From Cryoendolithus antarcticus (taxonomy: Eukaryota > Ascomycota > Dothideomycetes > Cladosporiales > Cladosporiaceae): a stretch of DNA of 64,000 bases. The notes beneath the pieces were generated by a model that was given only the letters and a program-made list of their open reading frames with translations, made no database searches and was not told where the DNA came from. A program made the translations under genes and the position numbers. Where the stretch lies: the NCBI GenBank assembly GCA_002077065.1, contig NAJO01000063.1, positions 1 to 64,000 of the forward strand. Reading direction: 5' to 3'. The stretch's first letter is position 1. The number at the start of each line of letters is the position of its first letter. Positions 42,573-52,908 of the stretch are shown here, piece by piece.

Positions 42573-43379
42573 ATGTGCTACAGCAAGCTCGCCTGCGGTT
42601 GCAAAGGGATGACGGAGGTCAACTGCGGTTGCCGAATGGTGATCCACGAGGAGCAGCGCGTGTGCCACAACTGCACGCAACGCCAGCAACGCCAGATGAC
42701 GGCGATGGCCCAGCAGGTTGGCGGACCGCAAGCCTCCCCGCCCCAGAACTACCAGCAGCTGCCAGCGTCGACACCGCAGCAGTACCAATCGCAACCCACG
42801 CCGGCCACCACCACCGCGCAGACAAGCACCACCACAGCCACAGCCGTACCAGCACTGCCTTACATGGTGCAGACGCTCAAAGCTAAGCCCAGCGCCGCCC
42901 GCTCGCTCAAGCAGAAGCCACAGCGCAAGACCAAGCAGCCCACGCTCGAGTCAGCCAAGCCCTGCCAGGTCGGGACAGCAGACGCCTGCATCGCCTGCGA
43001 GCGCTGCGTCTGGTGGAACAGGGAGGTCGCGCCCTTCCAGGCCGAACTCCAGGCGTTCGCCGACCAGCACCCCGAGGGTTTCGACGAGCTGATCGCGCAA
43101 GCCCAGCGCGACGCCGCCGCACCGCAACCCTGGGTCGACGAGGACGGGACGGTATGGACGCCAGTGCGGTACCTCGGTCGGCTACCGGCCGAGGAGCAGA
43201 CGAGGCAGGCGAGGGAGCAGGTGGCGAGGCAGAAGGAGTGGGAGATGCAGATGGGGTCACGGTCGACGTGGACTGTGGAGATGGAGCTGGTGTGGTGGTG
43301 GTGGATGCTGCAGCACATCCATGAGGATCTGCCGCAGCAGCAGGGGACGGAGGAGGATCCGGTGGTGTTTGAGGAGTGA
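42573..43379 (+). CDS. Hypothetical protein with N-terminal CxC/CxxC cysteine motifs
   Basis: Start chosen at MCYSKLACGCKG, giving 268 residues; the frame is open further upstream, but that part is C/A-rich leader downstream of the TATA box. Cysteines at 2, 8, 10, 18, 20, 31 and 34 (CGC, CGC, CHNC) suggest a small metal-binding N-terminus. A Gln/Pro/Thr-rich linker (about 55-105) follows, then a basic stretch (RSLKQKPQRKTKQP), a second cysteine group (CQVGTADACIACERCVWW), and a C-terminal region with WVDEDGTVWTPVRYLGRLP, WWWWMLQHIHEDLP and an acidic end. I do not recognise the family. Likely nuclear or cytosolic. The composition is natural and the antisense frames are shadows. Confidence 0.7.
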   Translation: MCYSKLACGCKGMTEVNCGCRMVIHEEQRVCHNCTQRQQRQMTAMAQQVGGPQASPPQNYQQLPASTPQQYQSQPTPATTTAQTSTTTATAVPALPYMVQTLKAKPSAARSLKQKPQRKTKQPTLESAKPCQVGTADACIACERCVWWNREVAPFQAELQAFADQHPEGFDELIAQAQRDAAAPQPWVDEDGTVWTPVRYLGRLPAEEQTRQAREQVARQKEWEMQMGSRSTWTVEMELVWWWWMLQHIHEDLPQQQGTEEDPVVFEE

Positions 43380-44967
43380 GGGGTGTTTGGATTAGGGTGT
43401 GGGATGGGGTTTGGTCTTTGGGACTTGAGCTTGGATAGGCGCAGGTCTTGAACGCTTTGGAGTTTCGGGTATGGTTTAGCGGGGCGCTGGCGGAGTTGGT
43501 GCATACTGTTGTCTATACTTTGCAATGAAACTCCGAAAACCCCGCAATGCCTATTTCGAATACTCATATTCTCGTCTTCATGAGTCTGCTATCTTTAGTA
43601 CATGGTATTCACTGTCACCTTTGAGAAAGGACCCCGCAATTTGTGCTTCCGGCAGCTGCACTCCATCCTAGCTGAGTTAAGATTGTCGTTCATAGGCCAT
43701 GATGCGGTGATCCACCGACCATACTCAATGATGAGTGATCCGGATCAGATCAGGTAGGTCGACATCAACCAGTAGCGATGGGAAGCAGGCCATTCAATGG
43801 CGAACAGTTTGGAGGAAAGGAGTTCTGGCAACCATGCAGCGAATCGGGGACGCGTGAAGGGAATGGTCGACGTCGCTTAGGGTCGTAGATGGGAGAAGTG
43901 TTGGTGAACAACAGTAATAAGACGGCACTTAGTGCTAGAGAGCTGGAGTAACCAATGGTAATGAATTCGGTGAGGCTGTCGTATCTCTATGTCTTCTTGA
44001 ATCAATATTAGGCATGGCCATCGAATATTCAGCAACATGTCACTCAATCATCGATGGAGTATTGGCAGAAGTTCGACGGCTGCGTGGAATCAGGGTCCAT
44101 GTCCTCCACTCCAAATCGAACACCAGATATTGCCAGCACTCTGTCAACTCCCACGCAAGAGGCCATCATGATCCTCGCTCTGAGTAGCAGCAGCGTACCG
44201 CAAAAGGGCAAAAGGATTGTAGAACAGCCGGTTTTCAATCACTGCCACTGAGATGGCGCGCTAGGAGTGCCCGCCACGGTGCACACGGCGAGTTCCGGAT
44301 CCGAAAACCCTTGATGTGTACTTACTTATCCCCAAGGGGAGACAATGAAGACCACTAGGCCAACATGCCTCCCGAGGATTGCGGGTATGAGCGAAGGTGT
44401 ATATACTACACTTACGATGTCTGTGTTATAGCACGTGCTCGATGATGCCTTGTTGACTTGCTCTCATTATGCATGTTTGTGTATTCTCGTTGTGCGACTA
44501 TTCGCTTCGTCAATCATGCTGCGTTGTCACTGGACCAAGGTTGGTGCTACTACAGCAGTCCCAGTCGCTCATGACAATCGAATACCAACACTAGCTTCTG
44601 CGCTTGAACCACGACCGCTTGTGTGTTCGGCTGAGTGGAACAAGACTTTTTCGCTGCGAAGGCACGACAAAATCGCGTTAGCTCGACCCGAGACAACTAG
44701 GAATTGGCAGCTCATCTGTCTCGTGTCTAGCGCCGCGGATCTGACACGACGTGCGACGATCTGGAAGAAGACAACCTCCAGTGAAACCATCATCATACAT
44801 GTGTAGAGATCAAAGCGCGGTGAGGTCCCGACTGTACTTAGGGATCTGGGCAGCACCCTCAGCTGCGTCCTCGTAACCTCTACTCGTACCGCTCTGGTCT
44901 TCGAGCCTTCGATCGGGATGACACCACTGGAAGCCAAGGTGCCGTGCATCACTGGACCGCGGGACAG
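43380..44967. other. Stretch without a supported gene
   Basis: Opposed frames at 44435-44806 (plus) and 44569-44952 (minus) overlap. The minus one has coding-like RAVRVEVTRTQLRVLP but no start or splice support. Confidence 0.35.
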
Positions 44968-45298
44968 CTACATTGCGAGGCCCACGAAGTCTGCATGAAG
45001 ATCACACCGCAGCAGTCGAAATCTACAAGAAAAGCAGACCCCTTGCGACGGCGCTTCCATTCGAGACCTGGCAGTAGTGTCTTGCAGCACAGCTCGACGG
45101 CCGACATTGGTGCGGGATGCGGAAGCCTGTTGCTTGATCGGATCCAGGTATCAACCGCTGATAAATCCCATCGGTCTTAGCATCGCTGTAGATCGAACTT
45201 ACAATCCGCCGAAAATCAGTCTTCGAGAGCGCAGGACTTCGTAGCTCGTCGGGCAGATTCCCGAGTGGCAACGGAGCAGAGACGAGGACTGTAATCAC
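44968..45298 (-). CDS. Possible two-exon small protein, 84 residues
   Basis: Exons 45298-45203 and 45126-44968, phase 0, with a 76-nt intron (donor GTAAGT, acceptor CAACAG). The protein reads MITVLVSAPLPLGNLPDELR, LSKTDFRRI, then ASASRTNVGRRAVLQDTTAR and VCFSCRFRLLRCDLHADF to GLAM. It is basic with a cysteine cluster (CFSC, C). No branch-point consensus is obvious. NLPDELRSPAL faintly recalls an F-box opening. Model based on splice signals only. Confidence 0.3.
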
Positions 45299-45963
45299 TG
45301 CTTTGGCTTAGTCTCAGCTTTGTAGTCAAAGGCAAGAACATGGAGTCTGGAGTATACCGTAACAAGTGAGATCAGATTCTGGGGCTAGGTCCGGGCTGTG
45401 TACAATCACCAGAATGTCCACACGCGGCCGCATTGCTGCTGGTGAGCTCGCGATCTTAGTATTGGAGCCTGCATCTTGCACCTTGTGGGAGCTTCTCTTG
45501 AAGTTAGGAGTAGCTGAGGGCTACAGGGTTCGGCTTTGGAATGAGCTGTGGGAATACTAGTATTTGCTCCACGTGAGCAGAACCGTGAGCTTGAGCAGAA
45601 TGATGCTGTTCAGAGGGTGTCACTGCATGATTGAGTGGGTAGAAAGCTGCCTGACTTGAGCGTAATAAGTTGTGAGAGTTTGAGAGACAAGGTATTCAGT
45701 CCGGGAGTGGCTGAGATGCAGCTTACTAGGCTTGACAGAGGTATGAGAACGTGCTTTGCAGATGAAATCGGTGACGTGGAATCAGTGGTGTAGCAAATCA
45801 TCGTCTCGCGGGGTTTAAAGTTTCGGAGACCGAAGCATAATCGAGAAGGAAGATGTATGATTCCGTTAGTCGCTTGGACGAGAGCTCTATACAGAAGTCT
45901 AGCATGCCATGAGCTCCTATACCATGCAGCGCCATCAACACAACCCTTCACCATCCCTTCACC
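45299..45963. other. Intergenic region
   Basis: No gene is supported. Confidence 0.4.
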
Positions 45964-46236
45964 TCACTGCCTCCCTATGCCTCTCCACCACTTCATCACA
46001 GTCACTCGCCTCAGCTCCCGCCCTTTCTCCTCCCACGCCTTCATCTTCCCTTCATAAGCCAGCCCATGACTCCCGATATAGTCCCCAACCATCTCTTTCG
46101 TCACCCCGGCGTCGTCCATCGCCTTCATCAGTGCCTGCCACTCGGTGATGAGCTCGGGAGTGACGATGGACTTGTCGGTGGCGGCTCGGGCGACGATGGG
46201 GTCGAAGTGGTGGAATTGAGCGGCGAAGTATGCCAT
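45964..46236 (-). CDS. Hypothetical small protein, 90 residues
   Basis: An intact frame starting MAYFAAQFHHFDPIVARAAT, followed by helical, charged sequence (TPELITEWQALMKAMDDAGV, EMVGDYIGSHGL, MKAWEEKGRELR) and ending WWRGIGRQ. Codon choice favours C/G at third positions and the composition is natural, unlike the overlapping frames. No signal, membrane segment or known domain. An upstream exon is possible but no splice pair was found. Confidence 0.5.
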   Translation of the reverse strand: MAYFAAQFHHFDPIVARAATDKSIVTPELITEWQALMKAMDDAGVTKEMVGDYIGSHGLAYEGKMKAWEEKGRELRRVTVMKWWRGIGRQ

Positions 46237-46360
46237 TGAAGGCGGCTGAGATGAGTTGGCTGCCGCTGGCGAGGATTTCTGCTCGGCGGTAGGGGCTGGG
46301 ATGCTGTGTCAGTCGTCTCAATTCACTGGGTCGTTGCTGAGTGTGCAGGTACCTCGCTGC

Positions 46361-46933
46361 TTACGCATTGAGAGCTCGTGGCGGCTCGGTCCTGACAATT
46401 TCGCTGCTAGTGGTGTTCGCCGAGACTTTGTTCACTGCACCGAGACTTCTGTGGCTTTTTGTTGGAGTCTTCACTGGCTGCGAGCTGTTGTTATGTGCTC
46501 CGCTTTGATACCCCGTGAGTCTGGTAGTCGTGAGAGGAGGGGTGTGACTTACTGCTTGTGAGCGCTTAGAGTATGGCGACACGAAGACGATGCGCCTTTG
46601 TGGTTGTGCTTGTGGTAGTAGCAAGCAAGCGATACTGGCTATGTGGAAGCGGATTGCGTGGCGGAGGCATAGGCCTTGGCGATGTTTTGTGGCGATGGCG
46701 GATTTTGCCACTTGACTTGCGACTGGCGCCTCACCACGTCGACGACCATAACATTCAACTCTCGTCGGGTCGTCGCATGGCTTGTCATAGAGCATCGCAA
46801 GCCCATAGACAGCCTCCTTGACGCTGTCGTGTCCCTGCGAATGTCCACAGGGCGTCATGGGATAAATGACCTTGCTCACAGCTTTGTCACCTCCGCCGAC
46901 AACGGCGACGCCAATCACACCCGCGACTGTCAT
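46361..46933 (-). CDS. Uncertain open frame, 190 codons
   Basis: MTVAGVIGVAVVGGGDKAVS through DSVKEAVYGLAMLYDKPCDD looks coding, but from about residue 68 the composition becomes shadow-like and a GTGAGG donor follows (GRRR then GTGAGGCG). The real gene may be a first exon ending near 46731 with later exons not found. Opposing frames of similar length exist, so the strand is not certain. Confidence 0.25.
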   Translation of the reverse strand: MTVAGVIGVAVVGGGDKAVSKVIYPMTPCGHSQGHDSVKEAVYGLAMLYDKPCDDPTRVECYGRRRGEAPVASQVAKSAIATKHRQGLCLRHAIRFHIASIACLLLPQAQPQRRIVFVSPYSKRSQAVSHTPPLTTTRLTGYQSGAHNNSSQPVKTPTKSHRSLGAVNKVSANTTSSEIVRTEPPRALNA

Positions 46934-48734
46934 CGGCGGTGGACAGCTTTCACTCCAGTCTTACCGCTCTTACATCTATGTGAGCAGGCTAAGCAGTGGT
47001 CAGCGGAGATGGCGGCGATGCTTTGCTGACCCACGACTACCACAAGAGTAGCAGCATACGAACAGCCAGCCAGCTGTGTCACTCAGCACTCGACATATCG
47101 AGCTTGATGAGCGAGCAGCTGTATGACTCTTCTGCTTGACAAAGGAGGAGGCGGCGAACACCGGTGAGATTACCCCTACACACCTCCTTGACATCTCCGC
47201 TAGCAGTCGTCATGACAGCAAGGCTAATTTGACTGCGAGCGAACGGCGTAATTAAGCCTCACTGCCTAGTATGCTTCGAATGCGGCATTGACCGGCGACG
47301 GCAGCAAAGCAAACACCGTGCTGAGCATCAACGCGGACAGCGGGCGAAAGATTGACAGGTTGGCACAATGATAGCGTCACTGAGCCTGTATCCCCTCGAA
47401 TGGCTTCGATCAGTGAGCTGTAGCCGCCTGCCACCAACGACGAGCATTCAAGCATGGGAGTGGCGAAAATCACCGGCGTCACAGATCAAGCCAGCCGCAC
47501 CATACCTCCGCCCCACACCCTTGCGACAGCACCATACACCCACCACTATCTCCGCACACGCACAAAACATATCCAATACCCTGCTCAAACACCCAGCAAG
47601 AGCATCGCATGAGGTGCAAACAGACTTCTCCACACCTCGGCAAGCCGCGTCGACATTCCCTAGCTATGGTCTTGGCGGCTGGGGAACCTGCAACTTCGCT
47701 GCCTTTTCGTCTCTTCTCATTCTTCTTGTCTGCATTGTGTTGCAGCAGCAGAGAAAGAAGAAGAAGAACCGGGGGTGTGATGCGGGGAGCAAGAGATGGA
47801 TATGTGGTCGGGGTGTGGGTGTTGTAAGAGATGGAGTTGATGGGTTGAGGTGGATGATGGTCGTTCGGCGTGATGAGACGCCACAAGGACAAGAGGAGGT
47901 TACAGCATTGATGATACTGCAACCAGAGTATCGATACAATCCCGTGGCGAGCATATTGTTGTCCGGCTGACATAGCCGTGGTGGCGTCGGCGTTGGTGTC
48001 GGTGCCACATGGCGGTGAGTACAACTCCAGTGCACTCCGGTGGCGGTGAGTCTTTCGTCGATGGACACGCTGACATTGTCGACAGGCCATTCAAGTCGGA
48101 TAGCCATGGTCAAGGTTACCGTCATTGGCTCGTCGCAATTTGCCACAGCCCTGAACGAGCCTTCCGCTTGCTATCGACATCTGCACGTCTTGTTCTCTAG
48201 CGATACTGAGGCACAATGCGCGACACCCCAGTCATATGCGCCCACAGAAGACTATCCACATGATTGGCCCAGCAAAGCTAAGTCACCGTCGCTTCTCTTG
48301 GCTTGTCGTCTCACTCCTCTCGTCACACCATTCGCCACTGCAGCAAGACCTGGCAGCTGCGCGCCACGCTCACTGGCCAGGGTAAGCCCAGCATGTCGTT
48401 GGAGAGCAGTCTTGACGACAGCTCAGGCTGTCGCTCGACCAGCTGACAGACTTCAGTCGTACGAGTGGCGAAGTTCGAATGCTCAGCATACACTGTCCGT
48501 GAGCCTTGAGGCCGGGCGAGTGTCACGAGTGTCATCTCTTCGCGCCTAGCACAAGCCCACATCCACAGTCCACTGCAATTATTTCGTTTTGTCACTGCAA
48601 CATCGCCCCACAGCTCACTTCGCAGGCCCTCGTGAGCTATCATGGCCGGGATAAGTCCAACACTAGCTTCATGGCGTTCGACGACTGTGGTTGTCACTCC
48701 GTGTCGTTCTGCCTCAGCATTCTGCTCATTCAAT
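46934..48734. other. Stretch with opposed unsupported frames
   Basis: Long frames exist on both strands (47368-47970 plus, 47479-48146 minus). The plus one has a hydrophobic run LLILLVCIVLQQQRKKKK. Neither has a start context, splice pairs or recognised product. Confidence 0.3.
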
Positions 48735-48940
48735 GCAGCCGGTGCCGGGCAGCCTTGGCTGGCTGGCGCTGTGAGCTCACCATCATTCCTTTTCGCTTGC
48801 GAACTCGGGGAGGCGTCCTCGAAGGTCTCAAGCTTTTGCGGTCTAGACATCTCGTTCCGATCCAGCACCTTGCACTCTCAATATGGCCGGCGTCGGGCAG
48901 CTTTGGCTCACTGGCGCTGTGTGCATCCAATCATCCTTCC
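48735..48940. repeat. Direct repeat, two copies about 150 bp apart
   Basis: Copies near 48735-48790 and 48880-48940 share GCCGG(T/C)G(C/T)CGGGCAGC, then TTGGCT and CTGGCGCTGTG, and CATC-TCCTT. On the minus strand both encode similar short peptides (TAPASQGCPAPAAL and TAPVSQSCPTPAIL), with AKRND or GKDDW just before, so the repeat may have been coding exons on that strand. Confidence 0.5.
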
Positions 48941-49264
48941 CCTGCCCATTCCTCTCTTCTTGCTTGTCCTTCTCATGACTGTCGATGATTCTGACTATAC
49001 GACGAACGGCTGGCCTGACCACTGTGCCTCCGGAACAACAGCACACAGCGGCCCAGCATCTCACCCCCGGGAGCAAGCATCTCGAAAGCCAGCCCTCCCC
49101 CTCCGATATCGACATCCCCAACCCTCACGACTAAGCTCGACGCATCGCCCAACCCTCTGCCTTACTGTCATTCCTCGCCATCAACGAACGACACTCAATT
49201 GACACTGGCATGTGCGCTGCTGTCTGCTCTCCACGTCCCTCGCAAGCCTACGGTACATTCTTCC

Positions 49265-49890
49265 ATCACCAGGCGAAGCAAGCTCGACAACGGGCTCAAG
49301 GCAGCGGCGCACTGTAAGTCCCACCCTACTGGCATGTCGTCCGTCTTCTCTGCCTCCTCTTCGGCCCCTCGAGCTTACTCGCCTTTGGTCTTGTCCGGGT
49401 GAGGGTCTCAGATTTGAGTTAAAGGTGGGGAAGAGGACTGTAAGTCCAGGTCTGTCCGAATTGGGGGATCCGTGGGGTTGTCCGATCATCGTGGCTGTCC
49501 GCTCCAGTGCTGGCATTTCCCTTCGCCAGCTTTGCTCAGGACTCTTCGAGCTTACGCGCCTCTGGTCTTGTCCGGGCGAGGGTCTCAGAGTATATGGCAT
49601 CGCTGGTGTCGAGGCTGTAAGTTCAGCACTGCATCGCTGTTGGGTTCCGAGGTCGAGCAGGCTCATCACTCTGCTGCTTCGCTTTCCCGCGCGCTGCTTC
49701 AGGTCTTGTCCGGGTGGTACCTTGAAGGTGTCGCTCAGTCTGGCTTGCCTCGCTCCCTCGCCCCTTAAGCATTCGGCACGTCCTTCTTCTTCCTTGGGAG
49801 CCATCTCTCCGAGCTCACCCGCTCAGGTCTTGTCTGGTGGGAGTCTCAAAGTCAGCTTCCTCAGTCGGAGACAAGACTATAAGTCCGACT
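49265..49890. repeat. Degenerate tandem repeat with splice-like motifs, four to five copies
   Basis: The core GAGCTTAC-CGCC-TGGTCTTGTCCGGG, then GAGGGTCTCA, and a trailing GACTGTAAGTCC appears at 49371-49447 and 49548-49624, degraded copies lie near 49700 and 49811-49886, and a partial one at 49265-49322. A further GGTCTTGTC occurs near 50019. Spacing is about 120-180 bp. A 316-codon plus-strand frame and a 207-codon minus-strand frame both cross it, and their repeats (LTRLWSCPGEGLR; LRPSPGQDQRRVSS) merely reflect the DNA repeat. I do not call either as a gene. Confidence 0.6.
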
Positions 49891-50162
49891 TCCTTCAAAG
49901 CACCGATCCAGTCTCGGTGGGTAAACTCCCGACTTGGCAGTCTCTTCTCTTCTCTCCTTCTCCCCTCGCCTCGAAAGAGTCAGCAGGGCAAGGACCCACC
50001 ACACCGCCGAGAGCACGTGAGGTCTTGTCTCCTCCCCTCCCTCTTGCTGAAAGGGCGAGCAGGCACGGCGGGCTCGGGTGTGGGCGGCTTGTGGTCTTCC
50101 TTCCTCTTGCTTTGCAGAGGTGGTCGGCTTGTTGCGTTTTGGGGGCGATGTACCGATGTTGA

Positions 50163-52653
50163 TGTGGGATCTGGGGATGAAGAGTCAGGTGGTGGCTGCG
50201 CTTCGACTCGAGGCTGGGGCTGAGACTCGTGGTGCTGACTTGCTGTTTTGCGCTTCGTTATGGGATCGGGGGTTGAGGGGCGCTGAGTAGTCTTGCTGTT
50301 GGCTTTCGAGCGACGCTTGGCTTTTGCGCTCGCGCTGTGGTCTTGCTGTTTGTCTCTGGGCGACGCTCGGCTTTGGCAGTCATGTCTTCGGGCGAGAGGG
50401 GTCGTTGTCGTCTTCTCTGGAGATATCTGGTCTCCTGTTCCCGCTTTTCTTTCGTTCTTCATTGCTTGCTGCGGGTGCGAGGTCCAGTATTGTCGAAGCC
50501 CAGGCCGACTGCTGAGACCGGATGTTCGTGTCCAGCCGCCTTTGCTTCTGAGCGAGGTGCGTGTAGTGTCACCCTATCCTCTTCCCTCTCCCTCTTGCAA
50601 GTGCACATCTCCACCTCACCCCGGCACACCAATGGCCCAGCGGAGTGCTGTTCTGATAGCCGCGCTGGTGTGTCTGCTACTCTTACTTGCCCTCATTCCA
50701 CCCTTCTCTCTCGGGTAACCCCTTCATTGAACAAAGTGGAGTCGAGTGCCGGTCGCATAGGTGCGCCGCCTCATCCTCTCCCCTCTCCGCTTGTTCAATA
50801 TCCCCTTCTCGAACGCAATAGCTGGACCATGGTCGCTGCGCCGGCGCAGCGCCTTGTCAGTTTCCCTCTACCTTTCGACACTGCCTCTCTCGTTTTGCTT
50901 TGATCTTCTCTTTCTCCCTGCACCTCCTTCTGCACGTGCACCTCGTATGTGAAGTTCCGGCAGCACACCGAGGGCTCTCAATGATGACAGCGGTCTCCTC
51001 CTCTCCCTCACTTCCCCAGATACGGCCGGGTCGAGTTGGGAAGAGAGAGGGCCGGAGGGACCGGGTGGCTGTCTTGCGGGCGCGCGGACAGGGCTGAGCT
51101 TCTCCTCCTTTCTTCCTCCTTTGCTTCGTGGCGGGAGCAGAGAAGTAGGAGGATCCGGCGGTGGGAAACACGCGTTTTCGCTCTGGGGGCTGTGCGATTA
51201 GGGGGCCATTGTGGGGATCTGGGGCGAAGTGGAATCTGGGGCATTTGCATTTCGTCGCCGTCGTGACTGGTTTTGAGGCGTGGTGAAGCGCTTGGTGCTG
51301 TCTCTGCAAGCATTGGTTGAAGCGAGGGCGGAGGTGCTGTGTCGGAAATGCCGAGTCGGAATTTGGATACCGATGCTGAGGGTAGCCGGAGAGCACACAG
51401 CTGACTTGCTCAGAGGGGCTGCGCTGGCCGTGGTCAAACGCCCTGAGATCGGCCCTTCCGCAATGTCGTCGGACCTTGCATTGAGGCTTGTTCGAACTTG
51501 ATGGAGCATGAGCGCGAGCTCTGGGACTGGATCATGGCAGTGACGCGTCTTCCCACACACGATACGTTGGGGTCGTGGAGTGCGTGTGGTCAGGCTCATC
51601 CTTTGCTGACCCTGGGTCGAAAGTGCCGCTCGAGCAGTGGCAACTGGGATGTGCGGCGGGGAAGAGTGTGGACCCGCAGCCACATCGCAGCTCGCCGAGG
51701 CGATGCTGATTTCAACCCTCTCCTTTCCTGAGCGCCGCGGCAGAGAAGCTCATCATTGCAACCACCTAGCTGCGGACTCTTCAGAGACGGTGCTGACCAT
51801 CAAGAACTTGGCTCCAGCGCAGGAGATGGTGTCGCCCGAGTTGCTCACAGAGCGCGATCCCGATGGCTCGCTGGCTTCGCGCGCTTCGGTCTTGCATGTG
51901 TGCACCTTGGTCCTTCCATCCTCCAGCTTCTCCACATGCACGTTGCGCTCGCTGAGAATCGCTTTTGAAGCTACTTCAAAGCAATCTGCTAGCAATCGGC
52001 TGCTGCGAAATCGGCGGGCACAGCGGAGATCGGGAATGCTGATACTCTGGCGTATTTGGGGATGTTGGAGCTCGCTGCTTCCATCGTACAGGCGTGTTCC
52101 TGGCGATCAGTGGCCATGAGGTGCTGCTTCGACATCTCAGCCGCTTCTTCTGCGTGGCGACTGCATCGGGGTAGCGCTTCGCAGCGCCGTGGTTGCGGTG
52201 CCTGGCCTGGCGGGCGCTATCGGTCGTCTGTGGAGGTCAGTCTGCAGCAAGACCTTCGGGCGGTCACGATAGAGTGGGAGAACATCGATGCATCAGACGC
52301 TTTAGCTGGAGCAAAGAGGCCGCAAACTGATCCGCGTTGCTCGAAAGATAGATACGGAATGCGCTGAGTGCAGAGCAGTCGTACCGATGCTAAGTAATAG
52401 AGGGCGAAGCCACTCTATCGGCCCGAGCGCAGTCTTTGGAATCGGTTTTGCGTCCTCTCGCGTCTCTCTAGCTTCCATGCCGAGGACAGTGTAGTTCAAG
52501 ATCGCACGAGACGCACGCTGTGTTGTGAATTTCCTCGTCGATGCCAGGATCTGGATGCAGGGAAGCTCTGCCGTTGCTGATGCGGCCGCTGTTCCGCGCT
52601 TTCAACACTGTGGACGACATGGTGAAGAAGATGCGAGAGGTTTCGCGCATAAG
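50163..52653. other. C/T-rich stretch without a supported gene
   Basis: The plus strand is pyrimidine-rich from about 49.9 to 51 kb, which generates long Ser/Leu/Arg-rich frames on both strands. The most protein-like piece is a minus-strand frame at 51753-51995 (CFEVASKAILSERNVHVEKL). No gene model could be built. Confidence 0.3.
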
Positions 52654-52908
52654 CTACGCAAAGAGGTGTTGCCAAAACGCTCGACAGGCCGAAGTAAGCC
52701 TGAGCTTGTCGGCCGTACCGACATGCTCTTGGTTGAGCGAAGGAACTCCAGCGATGTGGCAGCGCTGAGGATGAGTGGTCTTCTGCCAGGCGGAGTCGTT
52801 GCTGGCCTCGAGGTACAGAATGTGGAAGTGACGCTCTGAGTGCGGTGTGCTGGGCTGATCGTGAGGGGGGCGTTCTTCGGTAAAATGATCGGGAAAAGGC
52901 ATGGACAT
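52654..52908 (-). CDS. Uncertain small protein, 84 residues
   Basis: MSMPFPDHFTEERPPHDQPS with HFHILYLEASNDSAWQKTTH and DKLRLTSACRAFWQHLF has protein-like composition, and the last part recalls the end of an F-box (LxxACRxFW). No intron or start context confirms it. Confidence 0.25.
   Translation of the reverse strand: MSMPFPDHFTEERPPHDQPSTPHSERHFHILYLEASNDSAWQKTTHPQRCHIAGVPSLNQEHVGTADKLRLTSACRAFWQHLFA

Noticed and set aside
47368..48146. Opposed long frames, one with a membrane-like run
   Set aside because: Neither strand has supporting splice or start signals, and the hydrophobic run is short and flanked by low-complexity sequence.
49212..50162. 316-codon plus-strand frame with internal peptide repeats
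   Set aside because: The repeats follow the DNA repeat, and an equally repetitive 207-codon frame lies on the opposite strand; pyrimidine-rich sequence explains the openness.
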